A DNA stretch of 64,000 bases, taken from the NCBI GenBank assembly GCA_030998015.1, contig JARWMV010000249.1, positions 496,001 to 560,000 of the forward strand, in the 5' to 3' direction. The stretch is from Ceratorhiza oryzae-sativae. Its lineage: Eukaryota; Basidiomycota; Agaricomycetes; Cantharellales; Ceratobasidiaceae. The notes beneath the pieces were generated by a model, which made no database searches, was not told the DNA's origin, and was given only the letters and a program-made list of their open reading frames with translations. Every line of letters begins with the position of its first letter. Positions within the stretch are counted from its first letter, which is position 1. The position numbers and the translations under genes were made by a program. This document shows, one piece after another, positions 18,442 to 31,041 of this stretch.

Positions 18442-19944
18442 ATGCAGCTTGAGATTCCACCCAAGCGTATCCTGTACCCATTCTCGCTCGTCACGTCGCT
18501 CTTCTTTTTGTGTAGGCGACCTTTTTTTCTTTTTCTCCAACTCGGGTACTTATCCGTGACCAGGGGGATTCGCGTATGGCCTGCTCGATGTGCTCAACAA
18601 GCACTTTCAAAATATCCTCGGCGTTTCCAAGTTTGAATCGACCGGGCTGCAAGTAGCGTATTTCGGCCTTGGGTATCTCTGCTATTCGCCCGTCGCTGGG
18701 GAACTGCTGAAACGAAAGGGATACAAGTTTGTGATGCTCATGGGACTGTGTCGTAAGTCTGGCTGCGAGGTGCCGGGGCAACCTACTGATCAACGACAGT
18801 GTATTCGACCGGGGCGATTGGATTTTGGCCTTGCGCCAAGTTTGCCTCGCGCGAGAATAAAAAGTCGGTCTTTGCTGGATTCAGTGCGTGTCTACAGGTT
18901 GTCTATTTTTACATACACCGAGCCCCCCCCCCTCCCTGCAGCCGTATGCACAGGGATCATCGCCTCGGGGCTCGCATCGCTCGAAACCGCTTCCAACAGC
19001 TACATCGCCAACCTGCCGGGCGCAGCTCGATCGGGTGCAGCGATGCGACTGCAAATCGCCCAGACGTTCAATGGGATCGCGATCGTGAGCGGGCCGTTTA
19101 TCGCGGCCAAGTACTTTTTCACCGGGCAAAACGCCACGACGTTGACGAGCGTCCAGTGGGTGTATTTGGCGGCGTCGGTGTTTGGCATGTGCATGGCGCT
19201 TGTGTTTGTGTTTGTGGACTTGCCCGAGGTCGTGTTGGACGAGAGTGAAGGTTCCGAACCGGATGGATCGATTTTCAAGGCGAGTCTTGCGTTGTGCTTT
19301 AGAGTGGTGGGTACTTAGCTTGGGTTTAGCAACGCCGACTGTGGTTCGGGTGGCTTTGCCAATTCCTCTATGTCGGGAGCCAAGTGACGACGTTTTCGTT
19401 CTTTATCAACTACGCGGTCGAAGCAGCTGGGTATCCCGACTCGAAGGCGTCGAGGTTCTTTTCGTTTGCTCTGATCCTGTTCACGGTCGGACGGGTCGTC
19501 GGGATCGTGGTGCTCTCGATCTTTCCGGTCGAGCTGTTCCTCTCGGTCTGGGCGCTCTGCTGCACGGTCTTCATCAGCCTCGCGATTGTGCTCCCGAGCC
19601 GCGCGGGCCTCGCCTCGCTGATGGCCGTATACTTTTTCCAGGGCCCGCTCGTGCCCGCCGTGTTCATCTCGGCGACGCGGGACATGGGCCGACACACGCG
19701 CCGCGCCTCGGCCGTGCTGGTCTCGGCGGTCGTGGGCGGGGCGGTGTTTCCACCGATGCAAGGGGCGATTGCGGACGCGAAGAGCACCAAGCTGGGGTTC
19801 TCGATCTGCGTGCCGGCGTATGTGTATGCGGCTGTGTTTGGGGGCGCCGTGTGGTGGCGGCGCGGGGGCCGGCTGTTGCTGAGGGACGAGGAGCCACCCG
19901 AGTTGGTGCGCGAAAAGGAGGGTGTTGCATGTAGTCTCGTGTAA
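18442..19944 (+). CDS. MFS transporter, L-fucose/hexose permease (FucP) type
   Basis: Exons 18442-18511, 18564-18752, 18800-18883, 18942-19279 and 19330-19944 give 431 residues, normal for a 12-helix MFS carrier. Family hallmarks are SLVTSLFFLWGFAYGLLDVL in helix 1 (assembled across intron 1), STGLQVAYFGLGY, SGLASLETASNSYIANL, and after intron 4 the QRRLWFGWLCQFLYVGSQV segment opening the C-terminal half. It is expected in the plasma membrane, importing a monosaccharide with protons; the exact sugar cannot be read. The fourth intron (19280-19329, 50 bp) starts GCGAGT, a GC-AG intron, and is needed to keep this last block in frame. The C-terminus is short (EKEGVACSLV). Confidence 0.9.
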
Positions 19945-20116
19945 ATGACGTCGATCTTCTCACCCCTATCAGCTCGCCCAGGCACCATCTGCTGGGCGAC
20001 GCTCGCGAGTGGCCGCTATGGGTGACTCGCGTTATGTATGCTGACCCAGGGGGAGCGCCACCTCTGTCATAGTGATGTGCCTCCACCTTGCTATCGGCCT
20101 CCGTCGCAGACGGCGC

Positions 20117-20123
20117 TATAAAG
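20117..20123 (+). promoter_or_regulatory. TATA box of the arrestin-like gene
   Basis: TATAAAG 42 bp upstream of the ATG at 20159. The short distance implies a very short 5' UTR or that transcription starts close to the start codon. Confidence 0.5.
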
Positions 20124-20158
20124 GTCATGCACGACATGCGGGTCACTCGTTTTTCGCC

Positions 20159-21456
20159 ATGTCCGTTGACGTCCTCCCCTCGTACTCCCCCGAGGTCCTC
20201 CCCGGATACGAGCTCTCGCCGACGGCCAGCTGCAGCGCGCACTCGAGCTCGCCCGTCTCGCGGTCGTCGGCCGCGACACCGTACTATTACATCTCTGAGC
20301 ACATCGACCTCGACCTCGGACGCCGAAAGTGGGGCACCGTGCTGCCGTGCTATGGGCGCAACGGCGTCGTCAAAGGCGTCGTGACCATCCGATCGCTCAA
20401 GCACGTCGACCGGGTGGTTGTGCGCGTAAGTGGGCCACTCGGGTTCTTTTCACGTGCCACTAACCGGCCTTTAGCTTGTTGGTAAATCCGTCACGAGCCA
20501 CATCATAAACAGCATACCCACGCTTTCGCAGACACGCACCTTTTGGCACCGATCCGTCGAGCTTTGGTCCAGCGCTGCGGCCTCGGGCTCTGGTCCCCAC
20601 GTCCCTCTCGAGCTCCCGTTTTCGTTGACGTTTGACCAACACCTCCCGCCATCCTTGTCAATCCAATTGCGAAAGGCTAATGCGTACATCGCCTATGCTG
20701 TGCGCGTGGACATGTACCGACGAGGTATGCACATGCACGAAGCGTACGTCTTTCCCAAACTCATCTTGTCCCAATAGGCTGATTCCGTCCCGCAGTGTGC
20801 AAACCCAGGTTCTGCATCTCCCGCGAACGACCAGCCGGTACGTCCGGCCGTTTGTGCCCACAGCCGACCCGACCAATGAAAAACGACGCCAGATGACGCC
20901 TTCCCAATGGCGTCGCATCTCGAACCCCAACCCGGCGGTTGCTTCTCCGAGTCTCTTGCTCCCAAGTCAGCTCGCGTTTCCGGCCGGAGAGGCGATCCCG
21001 TTTATCGTTCCCAACGCGAGCAAGCTTCCGGCTCCCATCCCAGACGTCGAGCTCCTCCGCACTCGATCGGTCCAGACACGCGCGGGCCTGGTCCAGACAT
21101 GCCAAACTGTCGCTCGCGTCACAGGCGTGCCAGAGCCCGGGCTCGACATGCTCAGAGGAGAGATTAAGCTGGCAGATCTGGGGAAGGAAGTGAGCTGTGA
21201 GGTGTCAGGCACAGGGAGCATTGGCGTGAGTCGATATCATCCTCCCCCCCCCCTCCCTCCACACGCCATTTCACGCAGGAGACTGACTCATTTGGGGGGT
21301 GCGGTGTTGTAGTACGAGATTCGGTTCGGCGACATTGTTCAGGCTGTGGAGATTGTGTCTCACGAGTGGACCGGGGAGAGGTCTGCAGGCTTACCGGCAC
21401 TCGAGCTGGAGGCCGCCGGGAGACGTGCGTTGTGCTTGGTTGATATGAGTGTATGA
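20159..21456 (+). CDS. Arrestin-fold protein (alpha-arrestin-like)
   Basis: Exons 20159-20425, 20475-20743, 20778-21225 and 21313-21456. The start (MSVDVLPSYSPEVLPGYEL) carries PxY-type motifs, which recruit WW-domain ubiquitin ligases in fungal alpha-arrestins. The N-terminal arrestin beta-sandwich is seen in NGVVKGVVTIRSLKHVDRVV, LELPFSLTFDQHLPPS and AYIAYAVRVDMYRRG, followed by QTQVLHLPRTTSRYVRP. The rest is a C-terminal arrestin-like half ending in a WTGERSAGLPALELE segment. Such proteins act as adaptors for ubiquitylation and endocytosis of plasma-membrane transporters. The gene follows a sugar transporter directly on the same strand, but a functional link is only suggestive. Intron 2 (20744-20777) is only 34 nt. 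Confidence 0.8.
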
Positions 21457-22722
21457 GGGTCACGCCCGAAACGATCAAGTGCGTTTCTGGTGGGCTCTCC
21501 TGGCAAGGGTTATCCTCGATCAATGGTGCTCTAGGCCACAAAGCAAACGTCGGGCCCCGGGTTCCTAATGAGGTCGGTCGTTTCGGATGTACCTTGTAAC
21601 CTCGATGCATGTGTCCTTGTTATCCCAGTCCCACACCCAAAATGGATGAATCACGGGTACCCCCTCGAGTAGATCCATGTCGCCTAGAGTTGATTCAACG
21701 ATTCAAAATCCCCCCCAAGCCACTTAATATGTCCTATATATCAGAATTTGAGCACGGCAATAATTAATCATATTGTAACGCACAGGAATACACGGAGCGG
21801 TACTATCCCAACAATGACATTGACGCCCAAAGGAGTTGGGAATAAACCGAAGCGACTGATGCGCGGCGGGCCACCTGGAATTGGAAATCCGGTCTTTACA
21901 GCGCCCACGGCGCGTGTGTGGCTGACTGTACAGTACCATCGGGGATTTATTCCCCTGGTCAATTTTTCGTGTACCCCCTCCTCAACCGTACTCTTTTTTC
22001 ACTATTTCGTGTGAACTGTAAAACATGGGGGCTCAAAACAGATCTCAGGAAGTTGGACAGGCTCGTCTGCTGACCATTGCCCGGGGTGGAAGAGTTAAGG
22101 CTTGGGGCGACGATGGGCCCGAGTAAGAAGCTATCTCTGTACTAATATGAGCTTTAAATTTTCTACATAGCCCCGTGTTGAGCAGGAAAAATAAAATTGA
22201 TTCCAAAAAAAAGAACCAGATCTGAGAATAATGGAGTGGCTACTATGTGGCAAGAGCGATCAGAGCGGAGTCACGTGGAGCCCCTGGTTCAAACTTAAAC
22301 TTTGAACATGGAGGCGTACGTGGATTCGTCCTTGCGCTCTCTTGCTACAATTGACGTTCCCAAGTCCTCTGGCAAAAGGAGAGAAAAAAAAGCTGGATGT
22401 CCTGCTCGGATCTCGGCCACCCTACACTTGAATCTGTCTATACCTAAACCCTATCCTATGGTGATCCCACCTACAATGTGCCGATAGAATTTCCCACTGG
22501 TGAAAGATTTACATCCAACGAGCGGTTCGGGGGTGCGGCCTTGTGTTCGTTCACTCAAGCCAGCCCCCATACACTAATTTTAGATGGGATGTGTACGTCA
22601 GCAAAGACCTGATTCCCCTATCCCTGGTCCCTTACAACCCGCGGCGACCTCAGCACGAGACTTGGAACATTTTCAAACAATCTCTCTCTATCATTTTTTT
22701 TTTCAAACATTTTCCCCTCACC
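21457..22722. other. Intergenic, arrestin to kinase
   Basis: 1.27 kb without a recognisable gene. A small frame at about 21748-22014 lacks family features and I do not call it. The last 60 bp before 22723 is a pyrimidine-rich leader (CTCTCTCTATCATTTTTTTT), typical of fungal core promoters. Confidence 0.5.
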
Positions 22723-24447
22723 ATGCGAGCCTCTAACCTTCCTCGGCCGGTGTTCGACATCAAAGGGTGGACCACCCGATCATCACTCGACTCTCCTAGC
22801 CTAACTGATGACATCACCTCAAACGACGCACCCCTTGGCCTCGACTTTACACTTTTTCGTCCGACACGACTCAATTTTATCAAGTTCCTTGGATCTGGCT
22901 CGTTTGGATGCGTCTATCTCGCCCAAGACATTGGTCAGACCGGAGACCAAGATCGAGCGCCGGCTGAGGATGATCGTCGGGAAGCCAAACCACCTCGTCC
23001 GCATCCTGAGCTGGAACCCCCTAGGCTCTATGCCGTCAAGTGCATGAAAAATTCACAAGTTTCACGCCAGAGCCGTCTCCAAGAGGTCGAAGCTCACCGT
23101 GCAGCGCTTGGACATCCCGGTGTGCTCGAGCTCTATGCCTGTGTCCAGCAAGACGGATGGACCTTCCTCGTGTTCGAGTACGTGGATAGTGGAGATATGG
23201 CCCAATGCATCGAAAACTTTAACCCATATGCCCATTCGGATGATTTGATACGGTCTGTGTTCGGTCAGGTCGTGGACGCGGTTCAGCATTGTCATCAGAG
23301 GGGCGTTTTCCACCGGGACATCAAGCCTGGTATGTGGATGCTCTAGTCTGGAAGGCATGTTGGCTGAATCGTGGGACTTTTGAGAAAATATCATGTGCCG
23401 AAAGGGCGCAACGCAAGTCGCCCTCGGTGATTTCGGTATGTATTATAATTCTCCCTCGCCTTCTCTCCATAGGCTGGCGGGCCCTAAAGGATGTCCAAGG
23501 CCTCGCCACTAGGGAATCTGTAAATGCGGACTTCAGAACCGGATCTAAACACTTTATGTCGCCAGGTTTGGTTTCGCCTTGTTCACCCTGTCCTTTTTCT
23601 AACGCGAGGCATCCACGCAGAGTGTTTGAAGCATGGCTACCTAGCGCAAGGAGTGCGACCCAAGAACTGGAAACCATCTCCCTTTGATTCGGCCAAAAGT
23701 GATATCTGGAGCCTCGGAATGTTGCTCTCTGCGATGGTTTGCAATGGGGCTGCTTGGAGAAGAGTACGTAAATGCGTCACGTCAGCTCGCACACGTATTG
23801 ATGCAGAGCAGGCTGATCCTACAGACGATGGGTTTATGCACTACCTCGAGCATCCGCTAAACATGAGAGAAGCGTTGGCACTCTCTTGGACAGCGTTTGT
23901 CCTCCTTCGTGGCATGCTCACTGTCGATCCGTCATCTCGTATGTCTATCTACCTTGTCAAAAACAAGCTTCGGGATGTTCGCACTTTCAGGATGAGCCCT
24001 TGGGAGCTGGAGGGCGCCAGCCTAGATGCACGCGATGCTGCAGAAAAATGGCTTCCACAAGACTATACACAGCCCATGCCCCAGCCTTGGACTCGGTACG
24101 CAACATATCCTGATCACTTGGACCTTCCAGATCTGAATGCTTCGCCGTTCATCGAGACTGAGTCTCACCGTACTATGCGAGATTCCAGTTGGCCCTGCTT
24201 GTGGGAAACCGAGAGCTTTGGCCGTGTGGCGAGCGAGGATGTTGTTCGTTCACTCTCTCCCTCGAGGGTTCCTAGCCGTAATCGGACAAATCAGCTAATC
24301 ACTCCTGACGTGGTGGATATTATTCGCCCACTGATTTCGGAAGATTCTGCGCGAGAATCTGACTTGGCTGATGGCTTGGAGGTCTACGCGGATCGCTTGG
24401 GAATTCAGAAGTGGATCAGCGATTGCGCAGCCGTCGTGGAAGCATAG
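22723..24447 (+). CDS. Serine/threonine protein kinase, Ran1/Ksp1-like
   Basis: The ATG at 22723 follows CACC. The kinase domain begins with FLGSGSFGCVYLA (ATP-binding Gly loop), then a Pro/Arg-rich insert and YAVKCMKNSQVS (catalytic Lys). It continues with EYVDSGDMAQCIENF (hinge), VFHRDIKPENIMC (catalytic loop, assembled across the intron starting at 23333), ALGDFG (Mg-binding Asp), GSKHFMSPECL (activation segment and APE equivalent) and SDIWSLGMLLSAM. The catalytic residues are complete, so it should be active. The HRDIKPENI/SDIWSLG pattern is that of fungal Ran1/Ksp1 kinases in nutrient and meiosis control; that assignment is inference. One intron (about 23440-23476) is just 37 nt. Splicing near 23767-23812 is uncertain, since a possible 45-nt intron there is in frame. 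Confidence 0.85.
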
Positions 24448-25033
24448 ATCGTGGCCAATTGGTCCTCATGCAGGCTTTCCGCCCCGCTTGAACCATCTTG
24501 GCCGTCGGGTTGAAGCATAAACCTTGTGTTACCCTAGGTGTGATTAGGTTTCGTATTTGTCCGGGCAGCAAATTTGTAGATCGGTCGTATTTATATGGTT
24601 GTCTTACATGAAATTTCCCGGCACGTGCACAAGTTAGCCAAGTTGCTAGCGCTGCGTCGGCCATGCACAACCCCCGACAGCCTAACCGCTCGATCCGCAA
24701 CCAATCGGGAGTATTTAATCGTGCCTTGACCATTCCAAGAGTGCGGGGCAGCCCACTGGGTTCGACGCCGAGTCTAGGCCGGGCAAGTAAACACTTGGCA
24801 GGTTTCTTTCTTCTAGCCCGCAAAACACGGTCAGCCTATGAGACTACGCACATATATACAACAGTAGCGCGTTGTTTCAGCTTGTAAAAAGTATCAATAA
24901 TTTGGTATATTCCACGCATTCCACTAATACACATATATAAGAACAATGCACTCGATTAGCCTGTTTGCCAGATTTGCCCCATCCGATTCATGTACCCTGC
25001 ATGCTGACCAAGGGCACTCCTGCTACTATTCCA
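24448..25033. other. Intergenic, convergent 3' ends
   Basis: 586 bp between the 3' ends of the kinase (plus) and the WOPR gene (minus). It should contain both terminators. No gene seen. Confidence 0.5.
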
Positions 25034-26190
25034 CTATAACTGCAATCTGAACGCCGCAATGGCACGTTGGTCTTCCGGTGACCGTGGTTGAGCGTGTCCG
25101 TGCGCTCTCTGAAGCTGCGTCACGTCGTGTGCGGTGTATGCTCCGCTGTCAACCGGGGCAGTCGGTGGGTAGGCGAAAGCCAGGTTGGGTGACGGATACT
25201 GTTCTCGCGAGTGCGATGACATCTGAGCTCCGGATAGGTGTCCCACCTCCTCGGCGCTTTGTGGCTAATTTTAACACGAATGAGCACACGTCCCGCATAG
25301 AGCACAGCTTGGGGAAGTACTCGCCGACATGGACCCATGGGCAGAGTCTTGTGTATTCGAGCGTCGCTCGGACTTTTTCAAGAGGCTTTGGACAGTTGTG
25401 TATACATTGGGTGGAACTGCAAGCCGCGACAACAAGGCATCTGTGGCCACCGTTGGTAATTGCAAGTAATCGCCCGCGGAAAAGTATGCCTGGAACATGA
25501 GAGGACGTCTTGTCAGCGTGGAACCAGATAGTTGACAAGACACTGACAGTGAGGTTCCAGCGGCGTGGGGGGGCACTAGGGTCCAAAATCACCCAAGCAG
25601 AGTATGTCTAGGGATCCATGTATGTATAAGATGGAGCGCTACGTCATAGTGTTAGACCCCATACCTGCTTTGTGAACCCACTGCTCCGCTCGTCCTGCCG
25701 AAAGTCCCATGATGCCCTTCTTCTGTTATCTATCTGGTAGCTGCTTCCACTACGTCTCCAAGTTCAGGCAAATTTCAGCCAGAGAGGCACTAATCGCCCA
25801 CCTAGCCTCGCCTTCAACCCGACCCGAGTTCTCGATGTAGAACAAAAAGTTGTCTCGGGCTCGAGATGAGCTCCTGTGTACCACAGTAAGCCAACGTACA
25901 GGGTAGGGGACGACGAATATCGCTAACCACTTGCGGCCATCAGTCCAACGCTCAATGCCGCTCTCCCCATTATCTTGCTCCCAACAGAACACTTGTCCCG
26001 ATTTCAGGTATTCGCAGTCGACAGTGCTCAGCCTGTGCCGTACCATCGGTAGCCATCCAAGCTTCACAGCTTCAAATACAACTTGAGCATCTTGAGCGCT
26101 ACGAATATCTGTGTGGATTCGAATACAAGTACACATATTAGGCTGAAACACTTACGCAAGCATTCATGCGTAGCCCGAGTTCTTGGAATG
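25034..26190 (-). CDS. Gti1/Pac2-family (WOPR domain) transcription regulator
   Basis: Minus strand. The first WOPR block is DIRSAQDAQVVFEAVKLGWL, PMVRHRLSTVDCEYLKSGQV and FCWEQ, then GIERWTDGRKW spliced (25927 to 25874) to SSSRARDNFLFYIE. After another intron comes WDFRQDERSSGFTKQ, then TYSAWVILDPSAPPRRWNLT and, after a further intron, AYFSAGDYLQLPTVATD. Together these form the WOPR DNA-binding fold known from Gti1, Pac2, Wor1 and Ryp1, regulators of morphology, sporulation and pathogenicity. The C-terminal tail ends SPEDQRAIAAFRLQL at 25034. The N-terminal exon (THECL joined to HIRSAQDAQ near 26160) and the last intron junction are not resolved, so the ends are approximate. Confidence 0.82.
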
Positions 26191-29100
26191 TAGTGCGAAG
26201 GAGCTACGGAAGACTGTGGCATAGCGTCGTCAAGACCTGGGGGAAGAGGAATTCATCCCCCAGTTTTTTAACTATTCCAGCTCATCAAGCAACAGCAAAG
26301 CGCTGTGTGTTTTACCAAGAGCGTGAATCAAGAACCCTGACACGGACCGCGGTGGCCAGTTCAAGCCTTGACCCCAGAGCGGCGACCATCAACCGGAGGG
26401 GTCTGATGATCCAGGAAAATAGCCATCAGTCTCACAGAACCAAAGGGACCAGCTTACCCACTAACTTAGATCGACTTGAAGGGCGCTGTTTGCCATGTGG
26501 CTGCCGGAGACCAGGGCATAATTGCCGATGTCAACCCCTATTCTTGGGTAGTTCGGACTTGACATTTGCTTTCATCGCTTGTTTGACAAGCCGAAGAAGA
26601 TCCCCCCTTGCAACGTCATACACAAACCCGAGATCGAACCAAAATTGCGCACATGTATCTCAGCCGATTTGCCCGAGGATTGGTGGGGTAACCTCATCAT
26701 ATCAATATGAGTTCCGAGGGTGGCACCGTCTATTATGAGTCCTTATCATATTTTATATCGGGGAATTCCGAAAACACTATAGGTGGAGTACGGCTAGGAT
26801 GGACCTTGTTCGGGATGTCGTTATCCGGCAGCTTAACTTTCCCCGCACCTCTCAGGCGGTCTGGTCTCCGGTGTATTCAATCGATCAACGCTAGCTGGGG
26901 ATATATGTGTAAAGCGAAAGAAAACCTCGTATCATGAAACCGAACCCCTTTCGGCGACCGCGTCTTGATGGTTGGGCTTGTCGGCAACTGGGACATGGAG
27001 GAGCTTTTCATGTTGAGCTACAGCACGCCCTTTGGCCAAGCGCCCACGGGAGGCGCGCTGAACCTTCAACTAGCCTAGAGACAGGGATGAAGTGATGTCA
27101 ATATAGACGATAGCCATACCATCTGGTATACATCTCACAAGTAGATCGTATCGATCATCGGCTGAGCCTATGGAATACGCCGAAATAAGTATCCCTCTTG
27201 AAGTCTCCAACCGTAGGGTACAAAGGGAAAGCAGAGTAATTGGAGCCGGCAATTTGACGATAGAGATTGATCTTCAGTCTGCGCAGCGGGTATAGATTGA
27301 TCGAAAATTGAATTTTGAGCAAGACCCAAAGGTGCGGGACTCATGCGATAGAAGTGAAGATGAACTATGCCCATGAGAGCAGCTTACGCTTGATTCATTG
27401 AGTATATGCAGTTCAGGTAATCCGGACGTTCATAGTTGATATAGTAAACCGCCCGAATATTATTTCAACCCTTTCAAAATAAAAGTTGGGGAAACAGACG
27501 AGAAAAATAAGTGGGGGGCGGGGGAGATACGTATGATGAATTGTGCGATCGAGTTGACAACAAGATGCGAGCGAAGCAAGTAAATCAGAAGATTTGTGTG
27601 CACGCATGAGGGAACGGAATAAGAGCGCAAATATATTTCTTCGGAATGGGAAGAAAGAAGACCCAAGGACCGGGCTCAAGTCATCCAAGACTGGACGAGT
27701 ACTCATAATTCAATTGAGGCGTCGGCAAAGGCACGAGGAAAACATGCCCCGTCCAGCAACGTGTTTGCTTACAGGGCATTGTGGAGTGGGGTGGAAGCTA
27801 TGCGCTAGGTCTTTGAACCCCAGTATGAGAACTTGGTGACATGAGGTACCGATCATGAGACTTTGTTTTCTCACCTTGTCGTGCACCAATAGTTAATGAT
27901 CTCCAGCCTCAAGCCCTATTCCAGGAATCATATGCTTAGCATAGCCTGACGATCCACTTGAACCGGTTTGTGTGTCGCGGGGTGGGGATCGCGTTGACCC
28001 TTCAAAAAAAGCTTGCATGCATTGGGCGAGAAACGTTAGAACATGGGAACAACTCGAAGATGGGCATCCCGCTATTAGTTTACATAGCTTACATGGAAAA
28101 ACGGCAAGCAGGATCGCCGGGGTACTGCTAGGAAGTCCGATTTGTTCGACGTCAACGGGTTTGATATCTGTGGTCCAGACATATATTCAAGCTTGCCGAA
28201 TTTGTTTAGGGCTAGGAGATTCGAAATTCAATTCTAGTGAGGACCAAATACGATGCCGGTTTATGCCCATCAAGGGCATCGATAGTGTACTCCTCATGCC
28301 AGTCCTGGAGAAAGCCTTTGGCCCCTTTACGTCATTTTAGCTTGTATCAATACATTATAAGTCCCGGACTCCGTCACTTCCGCCTGTCTGGACGTTTATT
28401 GAACCACGGCGGCCGTCAACCGACGATGAGGAACAAACTGAGTAGTGAGTTGCATACAGACTTGGGACACCAAACTAGCAGCCCGTCTATTCTTGTCGTT
28501 TAGTGCTAATGGTAGGCTCGTTCCACGCCTTCTGAATAGAGCTTCGTTAAATTTGTCTAGCCCTTGGGGGGACAAGGCCTGTGATTTCTGCATTATCTCC
28601 ACTAACTGAATGGAATTTATCCTCAAGCCCATCTTTGATAGGATCGCTGAAACATGTCATTCCGCCACCGGCACGCCACTCATCGTGCTGTTAATCCAGC
28701 GGTCTATTCGGGAGCTGAAATTAGACTAGGCAACCAATGGAAGCCAATGGTCCACCAACGAACGAACGAGGCCTTATGGATGCAGCATACTGAGCCACCT
28801 GGGACTTTAGGCTCAACTTTGAGCCGGGTCATATTTTTTCATATTCCAGACCGTTCCAAATGGCACATTGGTGGCTTTGGAGTAAAGTTCCATGGAATAC
28901 GTCAAATTTCGCAGCAAGGGACTATCACAATCGGAATCAATGGATGCATCCTCCTCGATCAAGATCATATACAACTGTCGATCCATGCTATAAATGAACA
29001 GGTATTTTACGCGAGCCTTTCCTGATACGAACAAGGTCTGAGAGTCTTTGACAGGTCAATCAACCTAACCTAAAATGAACGGGAAAGTATATGCAACCCA

Positions 29101-29324
29101 CGTCTCTTCGGCTCTTCGGTTTGCAAATCAATCGGGGTTCGGGATCCAATCGATTTGAATGCCTCATCTCATGCGAGACGTGGCAATATGCGTACACAAC
29201 CCGATATCATTCAATCCCAACCGTTGGGACCCGCATTGTTCTTCGCAACAAGGTCAGTTGACATATGTATCGGCTATGATATGCATGCTTTAGCATATTT
29301 ATTTGATTCTGATCGAGTGACCTC
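26191..29324. other. Gene-poor interval
   Basis: About 3.1 kb with no gene I can support. Several 60-190 codon frames occur (for example 26166-26738 plus and 28654-29025 plus), but none has a recognisable motif, plausible splice pattern or biased composition. It may hold regulatory sequence or decayed repeats. Confidence 0.4.
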
Positions 29325-31041
29325 CTATACACCCAAGAATCCTCTGATCTCATCTTCCAAATCCGCCTTGCCGCCCTCACTTTCTGTCTCTTTTTCTTCC
29401 TTGACACATCTCTCGCACTGGCATACTCCGAAATCCCACTCTCGCAGCTTTCTTCTCCGTTCCTGTACCCCTTGATTAGGATCGACATAGGAGATCACCA
29501 CTTCTTCCCCCTTTTTGATGTCTCTCGTCGTGACGAGGGTTATCCGTGAAGGATTGGGGCCGTGTATATCCCCTGGAATATGCCGAACCGAGAGGTTCGG
29601 CTTGCACGAGTGGTTGAGGTGTGAATGGAGCGGAAAGAGGCCTCCATGGGCTTCGAGATCTGAAAGGAAACGGGGGTGTTAGCGAGGTGATGGTGACAAA
29701 GCAGGACAGCGCGATAGAATACAATGTCATGTAGAACAGGCTCAAATGAGACCGATGTACAGGTGGTGTCTGTGGGCACTGAGCGTGTCCCCAACTTCTG
29801 GTCTTGAGCGTTGACGCCCCAGGTTACCAACCAATGCGTAATTGGCCAAAGGTCTGTGATCGACCATTCCGGCAAACAGGAGAACACAACCCAGTCTGAC
29901 CCACTCACTCAGGCTCATCTTTCCTAATCCTTCTAGCACACCGTCCCTCGAAAAGAGTGAGGCCAATAGCTCCGGCGGAGTGGTCGGTTTGAGCAACTTT
30001 TTGAGCGCCTTTTCTCGAGTTGGGGATCGAGGGACCAGAGGGATCTCCTTGAGTCTGGCTTCGACTGTGGCTGAAGAGGATGATGAATCATCTGCGGGTG
30101 GGATGTAAAAGGCTTGGACCAGCGCAGTTTGCATGGCCGCAAAGAGCTTTTCGTTGGCTGATCGCGCAAGGTCGCTGGGATTGAGGTTGAAAGAGGGTCA
30201 AAGTACAGGGAGAATAGAGGCTTACTTTTCGCTCGTATGTGTCCATCGTTTATCGCTCCTCAAAGCCGCAAAACTTTTGTAGGTAGTAAGAACGGCGTCT
30301 TTGTCCATGTAGCCTTCTTCACCTTTCCCGCCGCCTCCGCCTCTATCTTGCCAAGCATCAAGGATGCGTACGACGCATTTCGTAAATGCCAGCGCTGCCT
30401 TCCACTGGCGTTCTTTCAGGAACGCGAGTAGATGGTCGCACGCGGGGTTGGCAACTGGGCACAAGAGGGTATGTGTGACTCCTGAGCGAGTGAGGCAGAG
30501 ACGAGAGCAGAATGTCGCTTTGCACGGCGAGGAAGATGGTGAGGATGAATGGGGGCATTGGACTCGAAGTGGGGGTGTCGATGGCGTGAAGGCCCGTGCA
30601 CAATAAGTGCAGGCTGTTCCTATGAGTTGTGCTTCGTAGATTTCCCTTTGATCATATGAAATCCAACGCCCCGCATGTTCCATATATCGCAGTGACGTAC
30701 CAAGGGGGAGCATATACAAACGGGTCCTCTCTCCACAAAACTTCTCCAGCCTCAATATCCTGAGCCGCCACCAAACCCTTTCCCTTTTCGGGTCCAAACA
30801 TGACTGGCCGGACTTTAGCACTGTATTTTCCGACATCTAATGCCGCGTTCAGTGCGCTGGTGGGGTAATCTTCGCCCTTGAGTTTCTGAACCACCTTTTT
30901 CAATCGTTTCTCGCTGACAGACCAAGTCGGCTCGCTTGCCAAGATTGCGGCCAACAGCTTTTGGATGCCCAAAGTAGGGTTCTGGGCTCGGGCTGAGCTG
31001 ACCGCAGATGATAAATCTTCGTCGGTCGGGATCACTCCCAT
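29325..31041 (-). CDS. SET5-like MYND/SET-domain methyltransferase
   Basis: The ATG at 31041 gives MGVIPTDEDLSSAVSSARA. The SET N-terminal strand is FGPEKGKGLVAAQDIEAGEV, with LWREDPFVYAPPW. A Cys-rich MYND-like insert follows (CTYCARAFTPS, CKATFCSRLC, HTLLCPVANPAC). The second half of SET has HSHLNHSCKPNLSVRHI (the NHS substrate/AdoMet motif) and EEVVISYVDP (catalytic Tyr), then a post-SET-like CQCERC. This split SET with an internal MYND matches Set5, which methylates histone H4 N-terminal lysines, and the SMYD proteins. The stop is the TAG at 29327-29325. Introns interrupt it near 30640-30700, 30180-30240 and 29660-29930. The gene is divergent from dihydrolipoamide dehydrogenase, about 240 bp apart. 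Confidence 0.85.

Noticed and set aside
19182..19934. 250-codon Arg/Gly-rich plus frame
   Set aside because: Out-of-frame reading of the GC-rich MFS transporter exons.
19664..20404. 246-codon minus-strand frame
   Set aside because: Antisense to the transporter and arrestin exons; no motif.
26166..26738. 190-codon plus-strand frame
   Set aside because: No domain, splice or promoter support, and its 5' end overlaps the first exon of the WOPR gene on the other strand.
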